64,000 nucleotides of DNA from Bog-375 sp049587755 (GTDB taxonomy: Bacteria > Acidobacteriota > Terriglobia > Bryobacterales > Bryobacteraceae), in contig JBAVEN010000049.1 of the NCBI GenBank assembly GCA_049587755.1, positions 65,681 to 129,680 on the forward strand, written 5' to 3'. Each line of letters begins with the position of its first letter. Positions within the stretch are counted from its first letter, which is position 1. A program made the translations under genes and the position numbers. The notes below the pieces were generated by a model, which had not been told where the DNA came from, did not search any database, and worked only from the letters and a program-made list of their open reading frames with translations. Positions 58,337-64,000 of the stretch are shown in pieces.

Positions 58337-61300
58337 CTACGCCGCCGCTTCAGCCGCCGCGCCGAGCCGCACGGCCACCAGCCGCGAGACACCCGGTTCC
58401 TGCATGGTCACTCCGTACAGCGCCTCCGCGGCCTCCATGGTGCGCTTGGAATGGGTGATCACCACGAACTGCGTTTCGAGCGACATCTCTTTCAGCAGCA
58501 TCGTCAGCCTGCCGATGTTGGCCTCGTCGAGCGGCGCATCCACTTCGTCGAGCACGCAGAACGGGCTCGGCTGGTACCGGAAGATGGCCATCAACAGCGC
58601 CACCGCGGCCAGCGCTTTTTCGCCGCCCGATAGCAGCAGCACGTTCTGCAGCCGCTTACCCGGCGGTGAGCAAACGATATCGATGCCCGATTCGGCCAGA
58701 TTCTCCTGGTCGGTCAGCCGCATTTCGCCGATGCCGCCGCCGAACAGCGTTTGGAACATGTCGCGGAAGTTGACGTTGATCGCTTCGAACGCCTCGGCGA
58801 ATTTCTGCCGCGACACCTGGTCGATCTCCTGGATCGCCTTTTCCGTGTCGCGGATGGAGTCGATCAGGTCCTGGCGCTGCACGCTGAGGAATTCCTGCCG
58901 CTGCTGCGCCTCCTGGAACTCCTCCATGGCAGCCGGGTTTACCGCGCCCAGCCCTTCGATGCGCTCGCGGATTTCGTTGGCGCCCTGCTCGGCGGCGGCT
59001 ATCGCGTCCGCGTCCGGCACGGGGCTGCCGGCCGGCGCCAGTTCATCCACCGGGCAATTCAGCTCCTTGCGGCTGGTCTCGTCCAGGTACTTCAGCTCCG
59101 CCTGCTTGCGCACCAACTCGATTTCGATCTGCGCGCGCCGCTCCTGGCATTCCTGTGCCGCCAGGCGCAGCGTCTTCAGCTCTTCTTCTCCCGCGCGCAG
59201 CGCCTCCCGCACGGAGGCATCCTCCACCGCCATTTCATTGACCGCGGCCTCCATCCGGGAGATATCGGCCGCCAGCTCGGCGCCGCGGCGGTCGAGCTCG
59301 ATGTTGTCCGCCAGCAGGCGCGCGCGCTGCTCGCCCAGCCGCTCGATTTCCGCCGTGGTCGAATTGCGCCGGCTGGTCGTCTCCTGGAACTGCTGTTCCA
59401 GCTTGCCCATCGCGCTGCGCTCGCCCCGGTGGCGCTCTTCCAAGCCCGCCAGCGCTTCGCGCGTGGTGGCATGCTCTTCGCCGATCGTCACTGTCTGCTC
59501 TTCGAGTTTTTCCGCTTCCTGTCGCTCCGCCTCCAGCGCCTCTTCTCGAGCCGCGCGCTGCCGCTCCTTCTGTTCCACCGCGGCGCGGTTGCGTTCGCGC
59601 TCGCCGGCGCATTTCTCCGCATCGCAGCGCAGCCGCTCCAATTCCAGCCGCGCCACCGAAACCTTGGAATTGGCGCGCGCCAGATCCTCGGCCAGTTTGC
59701 GCACGTCGTGATCGAGCGCCACGCGGTCCTTCTCGCGCGCCTGTTGCAGCCCGCGCAGCCGCTCCAGTTCGGCCTCCAGGCCGGCGATCTCCAGGCCGAT
59801 CCCTTCCAGCCGCGCCACCTGCTCATCGAGCGCCGCCTGCCGCTTCGCCAGCACGCTTACCAGCTCGCGTGCCTCGCGCTTCATCGCCAGCGGGCCGGCG
59901 CCGGTTTTCTTGCCGCCGGTCACCGTGTGGCCGTGGTAGCAGACGCCATCGGGGAGGAGAAAATAAAGATGAGGGTAAGCCGTCGAAAGGCGCTGCGCCG
60001 CGCCCCGATCCTCGGCTACGAAGCACAGCGAAACCCGCGGCAGCAGGTCCGTGGCGCGGTCGCGGAACCCGTTGGTGAGCCGCAGCGAATCGCTCAGGCG
60101 CGATGCGATCCCGGTCTCCGGGCCGATCGCCGGCTCCGGCAGGCGCGCCTTGCCGTTGCCGTTCGGCTCCGGATGCACCAGGAACGTGGCGCGCCCGTCC
60201 AGCTCGGCGCGGATGAAATCGAGGCCCCGCTCCGCCTGCTGCCAGCTCTCCACCACCACGTATTCCAGCTCGTCGTGGAGAAACTCTTCCGCCGGCTTTT
60301 CATACTGCGGGTCCACTTCCACGTAGTCCGCCAGCACGCCCGCCGGCTTCAGGTCGCCGGCCTTGCCGGTTTCGAGCGATGCGAACAGCCGCTTCACCGA
60401 TTCGGTGGTGTAGCTGCGGTGCGCCAGCACCTGCTCCAGCGATTCCTTGCGCGCGCGAATCCGCGATACCTCGGTCTTCTCCTCGTCGATGGTCTGCCGC
60501 AGCTCGGCCGCCGCCTGCCGCCGCGCGGCCAGATCCTCTTCGGTGCGCCGCCGCTCGCCCATTACCGCTTCCAATTCGAGCTGTCGCGCCGCCACGGTTT
60601 CAGCAAGAGACCGCCGCGCCGCTTCCAGCCGCTCGATTTCGGCCGCCGCCGCCTGCTCTTCTCTCGTCGAGCGCGCCGTCTCGCGCTCGATGCTGGCCAG
60701 GTACTCCTCCATCTGCGCCAGTTGGTTCTTCAGTTGCGACGCCTCGCCCAGCAGCCGCAAAATCGCCTGGCGGCCGGTTTCGATGGAGCCTTCGCGCTCC
60801 CGCAGCCGCGCCTGCAAAGCGTCCCGCTGCTGGTTGATGCCGAGCAGCCGCGCGCGCGCCTCCGCGATCTGCTCCTCCAGGGCCGTCACGCTCCGCTGGT
60901 GTACCGCGATCTCGCCATCCAGTTGCTCCAGCCGGGCCCCCAATTGCTCTGATTCTTTTTCCGCCTGCGCGATCCGTTCCTCGGTGCCGCCGATCTCTTT
61001 CACCTGGGCGGCCAGCCGGCCGCGCGTCCGTTCAGCTTCCATGTTGGCTTCGGAAAGTTCCAGGCGCGCCTCAGTCAGCCGCTCTTCGAGCGCATAACAT
61101 CCGGCCTGCGCCCGCTCGTGCGCTTGTTCCCGTTCCTCCACCTGCCCGCCCAGCCTCTTGAATTCCGCCGCCGCCAGGTTCAAATCGATGGCGGTCTTGG
61201 TAGCATCGCGCTCCAGCAGCCGGTACTTGCCGGAAAGCACCACCTTCAGCCGGCTCTCCAGCTCAGACTTCAACTCACCATAGCGCCGGGTCTTCTGCGC

Positions 61301-61993
61301 CTGCCGCCGCAGCGAATTGGCCTGCCGCGTCACTTCTTCCAGAATGTCGTACACCCGCGCCAGGTTCTGCTTGGCGCCTTCCAGCTTCGCCTCCGCCATC
61401 CGCTTGCGCGTTTTGAACCGGGTAATGCCGGCCGCTTCTTCGATCACCGACCGCCTGTCCTGCGGTTTCGAGCTAAGGATCTGCCCGATGCGCCCCTGCT
61501 CGATAATGGCGTAGCTTTCCGGGCCCAGCCCGGTGCCCATAAAAAGGTCCTGAATGTCGCGCAGCCGCGCCATCCGCCCGTCGATGAGGTATTCGCTTTC
61601 CCCGCTCCTGTACAGCCGCCGCGTGATGGTGATCTCGCCGCGCTTCTTCTCTCCGCCTTCTTCCACCGCCTGAATTTTGTGCGCGTCGTGGCCATGATAA
61701 TGCTCCGGGTCCACCAGGGTCATCGTCACGTAAGCCATGCCCAGCGGTTTGCGCTCGCGCGTGCCGGCAAAAATCACGTCTTCCATCCGCGTGCCGCGGA
61801 GGCTCTTGACCGACTGCTCGCCCAGCACCCAACTGATGGCGTCGGAAATGTTCGACTTCCCGCACCCGTTCGGCCCGACCACGCCGGCAATCCCCGAGCC
61901 GTGGAAACGCAGTTCGGTGCGCTCGCAAAAGGACTTGAAACCCTGTAGTTCAACGCGTTTTAGTTTCAGCAAAGCTTTAACCTCGCCCGCCAT
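58337..61993 (-). CDS. smc: Chromosome segregation protein SMC
   Basis: 1218 aa, normal SMC length. Walker A GPNGCGKSN at residues 40-48 follows KRVELQGFKSF. Two long coiled-coil arms (Glu/Arg/Ala/Leu heptads) flank a hinge around residues 520-690 with GVLADYVEVDPQYE. The C-terminal head has the ABC signature LLSGGEKALAAVALL and Walker B FCVLDEVDAPLDEAN, then QFVVITHSKRTMEAA. All ATPase motifs are intact. It organises and segregates the chromosome with ScpA/ScpB, which are not in this window. The large frames on the opposite strand and in other frames are shadows of its repetitive coiled-coil codons. Confidence 0.97.
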   Translation of the reverse strand: MAGEVKALLKLKRVELQGFKSFCERTELRFHGSGIAGVVGPNGCGKSNISDAISWVLGEQSVKSLRGTRMEDVIFAGTRERKPLGMAYVTMTLVDPEHYHGHDAHKIQAVEEGGEKKRGEITITRRLYRSGESEYLIDGRMARLRDIQDLFMGTGLGPESYAIIEQGRIGQILSSKPQDRRSVIEEAAGITRFKTRKRMAEAKLEGAKQNLARVYDILEEVTRQANSLRRQAQKTRRYGELKSELESRLKVVLSGKYRLLERDATKTAIDLNLAAAEFKRLGGQVEEREQAHERAQAGCYALEERLTEARLELSEANMEAERTRGRLAAQVKEIGGTEERIAQAEKESEQLGARLEQLDGEIAVHQRSVTALEEQIAEARARLLGINQQRDALQARLREREGSIETGRQAILRLLGEASQLKNQLAQMEEYLASIERETARSTREEQAAAAEIERLEAARRSLAETVAARQLELEAVMGERRRTEEDLAARRQAAAELRQTIDEEKTEVSRIRARKESLEQVLAHRSYTTESVKRLFASLETGKAGDLKPAGVLADYVEVDPQYEKPAEEFLHDELEYVVVESWQQAERGLDFIRAELDGRATFLVHPEPNGNGKARLPEPAIGPETGIASRLSDSLRLTNGFRDRATDLLPRVSLCFVAEDRGAAQRLSTAYPHLYFLLPDGVCYHGHTVTGGKKTGAGPLAMKREARELVSVLAKRQAALDEQVARLEGIGLEIAGLEAELERLRGLQQAREKDRVALDHDVRKLAEDLARANSKVSVARLELERLRCDAEKCAGERERNRAAVEQKERQRAAREEALEAERQEAEKLEEQTVTIGEEHATTREALAGLEERHRGERSAMGKLEQQFQETTSRRNSTTAEIERLGEQRARLLADNIELDRRGAELAADISRMEAAVNEMAVEDASVREALRAGEEELKTLRLAAQECQERRAQIEIELVRKQAELKYLDETSRKELNCPVDELAPAGSPVPDADAIAAAEQGANEIRERIEGLGAVNPAAMEEFQEAQQRQEFLSVQRQDLIDSIRDTEKAIQEIDQVSRQKFAEAFEAINVNFRDMFQTLFGGGIGEMRLTDQENLAESGIDIVCSPPGKRLQNVLLLSGGEKALAAVALLMAIFRYQPSPFCVLDEVDAPLDEANIGRLTMLLKEMSLETQFVVITHSKRTMEAAEALYGVTMQEPGVSRLVAVRLGAAAEAAA

Positions 61994-62469
61994 CGGGGAT
62001 TGTAACCATACTAAACCCGAGCGTCCCCAAAGTAAAGCACTCTTACCCCTCTATATTGTGTGGTAAACGGGCCGAACCCAACGGATAGGGTGGCGCATGC
62101 GAAAGACTTCCCAGCTTGACACAAAGCCGCCCATACGACGCACCCCCGGTATCGGGTTGGCGGTTCGGATTGCTGGCCGAGTGGCACTCGACTTCGTTCA
62201 GGCCGGCCACGCAAGTAGCTTTCAGGAAGGCAGCGTTGGGCGCACGGAGCACGCGCGAACTGCCCCGATTATACGCCCCCGGCGGGCCCATTTCCAGGGG
62301 GCTCCATACCGTGCAACTCCCGCGTCGCCATCACTCCTTGACACTCTCCCACGCGCGGCATACTCTCAAAAAGCCATGCCCCACCCCGGCACGCGCCTCC
62401 ACCGAGGTCATGGAGGCTGACGGCACAGTGGCGTCCAGCGTCGAAAGGCGAAGGCTAAGGCACAACGAA
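61994..62469. other. Divergent intergenic region between smc and the Ig-like gene
   Basis: 476 bases. The only signal I see is a TTGACA at 62338-62343, with CATACT 15 bases further, in front of the Ig-like gene. An open plus-strand frame continuing from 62116 lacks protein-like composition. No RNA gene is recognised. Confidence 0.4.
62338..62364 (+). promoter_or_regulatory. Possible promoter of the Ig-like gene
   Basis: A perfect TTGACA (62338-62343) with CATACT at 62359-62364 (15-base spacer) or TACTCT two bases later (17-base spacer). It is about 105 bases before the proposed start. Confidence 0.3.
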
Positions 62470-63399
62470 ATGACTTTTCGATCTTCTGCAACGAAGCGGA
62501 TGGCCCAAATCTGTTGCTCGTTGTTTGCTGCTGGGGCGCTGACGGCTTTACCCGCACAGACGATCCAAATCACATGGCCCGCCGATGGCACCCTGGTAAC
62601 CTCCGGCAGCACCTTGATCATCACAGTGAACGCCAATCCTTCCGCGTTCCAATCAGTGACGGTTAGCGCGGCGTGTTTCTCCTCGCCCGCGCCGGAGCTG
62701 ACCCAGCCTCCCTACCAGTTCAACGTTTCGATACCGCCCGACGCGTCGCCCGGTCCGTGCGCCGTCGCGGTAATGGGCACTCCAAAGACCGGGGGGAGTT
62801 TCGTATCGAACGGAATTGGCATCCGCATCGAGCGGCCGGACAGCCCACAACTCCTGATCCCCACTCTCCCGTCGCTCTATTTCTCTTACGTTGGAGAGAG
62901 CATGGACGAGGGCGTGCTGGGCACATTTCCAGACGGCTCAAAGGTCCTGCTGACCAACTCCACCCACCTCGCGTACGCCTCTGATACGTCATCTGTGGTC
63001 ACCGTGAACGGACAGGGCGATGTAACTGCGGTTGCACCTGGCACTGCGATAGTTACCATCACTTATGGCAATGCATCGATTGGCACCACTTCAGTCAAGG
63101 TCCCCGTGAATGTCCCCTATCCGGTAACCCTTAACCCGCCAACGATGTCCCTGTACCCGTCGCAGAGTGCGCAGTTCTGGGCCACGCTGGCCATCGATCC
63201 GAGCCTGGATCAGTCGGTCACTTGGTCGATCAGCCCCCAATTGGGCAGCATCGACCAAACCGGTCTTTACACCGCGCCGGGCTCGGTCACGTCCCGGCAC
63301 AAAGTGACCGTGACGGCAACCAGCGTCGCCGATCCAAGGAAGTCTGCCTCCGCTCGAGTTTGGATTCTTCCACGCCAAACGGATAGGCAGCGGCAGTGA
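62470..63399 (+). CDS. Secreted Ig-like (BIG2-type) domain protein
   Basis: 309 aa from the ATG at 62470; the ATG at 62500 (MAQICCSLFAAGALTALPAQ) gives a shorter signal peptide and is also possible. After the signal peptide comes a beta-rich module (ITWPADGTLVTSGSTLIITV), then PTLPSLYFSYVGESMDEGVL and a bacterial Ig-like 2 module (YASDTSSVVTVNGQGDVTAV, GTAIVTITYGN). A further module contains VTWSISPQLGSIDQTGLYTA. Such repeats form extracellular stalks or binding modules. The neighbouring gene to the right is a paralogue. The function is unknown. Confidence 0.82.
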   Translation: MTFRSSATKRMAQICCSLFAAGALTALPAQTIQITWPADGTLVTSGSTLIITVNANPSAFQSVTVSAACFSSPAPELTQPPYQFNVSIPPDASPGPCAVAVMGTPKTGGSFVSNGIGIRIERPDSPQLLIPTLPSLYFSYVGESMDEGVLGTFPDGSKVLLTNSTHLAYASDTSSVVTVNGQGDVTAVAPGTAIVTITYGNASIGTTSVKVPVNVPYPVTLNPPTMSLYPSQSAQFWATLAIDPSLDQSVTWSISPQLGSIDQTGLYTAPGSVTSRHKVTVTATSVADPRKSASARVWILPRQTDRQRQ

Positions 63400-63511
63400 T
63401 GGCAGCAGCAGCAGTAACGAGCACCCATCTGGAGCTACCCGGCTCCAGGCGACCCGCGAGCGGGCGTTATCCTGTTCTGTACGCTCTCGCGGCTCACTCA
63501 GGATATAAGCA

Positions 63512-64000
63512 ATGAATCCAATACCCGACAAAATCGGCAGGTGGTCGTGTTTGGCCGCGTTCGTGGCCGGAATGCTCGCGGCACCGCTCTGGGCACAGCC
63601 GACAATCGCCATCACCTCGCCTCGCGGCGGCGTCGTGGTGCGTCCCGGCAGCAACGTTACTGTCGTCGTCACCGTTTCTCCTCCCCGTAGCTTCCGCAGC
63701 GTGGCGATCTTGCCGGCGTATCCCTTGAAGGCAAAGGGCGACATGATGCTTAGCGCGCCGCCATACCGGTTCGTTGTTGAAATCCCAGGGGACATCGGGG
63801 TGGCGGACCGCTACGGCATAGCTGCGACTGGGCTGACAGCAGCGAATGCAGTCCTTTCTTGTGACCCTGTCGACATTGACGTCGAGTGGACTGACCCTCC
63901 GGTGCGGCTTCAGACGCAATTGCGGTCTCTCTATTTTGATTACGTCGGCGACGCCGGCCACTTGATAGTGTATGGCTATTTCGCTGACGGCTCGAAGGTC
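63512..64000 (+). CDS. Secreted Ig-like protein, paralogue of the preceding gene, cut by window end
   Basis: 163 codons are visible from an ATG at 63512, with AGGA ~9 bases upstream. The frame is still open at the window edge. The signal peptide reads RWSCLAAFVAGMLAAPLWAQ. The mature part starts PTIAITSPRGGVVVRPGSNV, analogous to the ITWPADGTLV start of the preceding protein. Near the edge LRSLYFDYVGDAGH and YFADGSKV match the neighbour's LPSLYFSYVGESMD and FPDGSKV. The two genes are therefore a tandem duplication, 112 bases apart. The C-terminal Ig-like modules lie outside the window. Confidence 0.85.
   Translation, partial: MNPIPDKIGRWSCLAAFVAGMLAAPLWAQPTIAITSPRGGVVVRPGSNVTVVVTVSPPRSFRSVAILPAYPLKAKGDMMLSAPPYRFVVEIPGDIGVADRYGIAATGLTAANAVLSCDPVDIDVEWTDPPVRLQTQLRSLYFDYVGDAGHLIVYGYFADGSKV

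Noticed and set aside
58751..60952. 733-codon plus-strand frame opposite smc
   Set aside because: Leu/Arg/Gln repeats mirror coiled-coil codons; the smc motifs on the minus strand are complete.
1..64000. Prophage, insertion sequence, CRISPR array or biosynthetic gene cluster
   Set aside because: No integrase, transposase, Cas, phage structural or NRPS/PKS-type genes; all repeats seen are short intergenic palindromes.

Overview
This is a GC-rich chromosomal window from a Gram-negative soil-type bacterium, most likely an acidobacterium near Bryobacterales / Candidatus Solibacter. The best evidence is two lineage-typical domains: a TIGR03435-type C-terminus fused to an M56 (BlaR1-like) peptidase at 51.6-53.4 kb, and a TIGR03437 (Solibacter C-terminal) domain, recognisable by its YVSPTQINAQIPWE core, in the propeller protein at 43.5-46.3 kb. 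A lipid A gene run shows that the cell has an outer membrane. I see no rRNA, tRNA, CRISPR array, insertion sequence or prophage. Assignments rest on motifs read by eye.

Layout. 0-9.4 kb: housekeeping and unknown genes (an uncharacterised protein, zinc-type ribosomal protein L31, an alpha/beta hydrolase, a secreted Arg/Gly/Tyr-rich protein, a receptor-like Ser/Thr kinase with a LecA-like ectodomain, a YwaF-type membrane protein and a Mut7-C protein). 9.4-13.4 kb: a YbhB/PEBP protein and a secreted tricorn-like protease. 13.5-20.9 kb: a pectin/oligogalacturonide cluster (LacI regulator, GH28, secreted cupin, GH105) facing an IolB/KduI-type isomerase, KduD and a second GH105. 21-28.4 kb: VOC protein and SDR, then an NHEJ locus in which ligD (followed by a methyltransferase gene) diverges from ku, with a small histone-H1-like repeat protein next door. 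28.5-38.7 kb: a GH31 glycosidase, fabZ-lpxA-lpxI, an M16 peptidase, a GnnA-like oxidoreductase and a TonB-like protein. 38.8-50 kb: several GT-C/GT87-like membrane proteins, a DUF5658 protein, a DUF1080 lectin/hydrolase, a large NHL-propeller protein, a NadD-like transferase and a DksA-type zinc finger. 50-58 kb: a DUF2911 protein, a BlaI-BlaR1 pair behind a very clear promoter/operator, azoreductase and TetR, an acyltransferase-like membrane protein, a Gly/Tyr-rich secreted protein and a small two-gene operon. 58.3-64 kb: smc, then two tandem paralogous secreted Ig-like proteins, the second cut by the window end.

How the parts work together. The pectin cluster can be read as a pathway: extracellular GH28 and GH105 release unsaturated uronate, and the isomerase and KduD convert it to 2-keto-3-deoxygluconate, probably under LacI control. 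No transporter lies in the cluster. LigD and Ku form a complete two-component end-joining system. FabZ, LpxA, LpxI and the GnnA-like oxidoreductase point to lipid A synthesis, perhaps with 3-amino-modified glucosamine. The BlaI-BlaR1 pair looks autoregulated from a leaderless promoter. Intergenic spaces carry at least three families of short palindromic or dispersed repeats.
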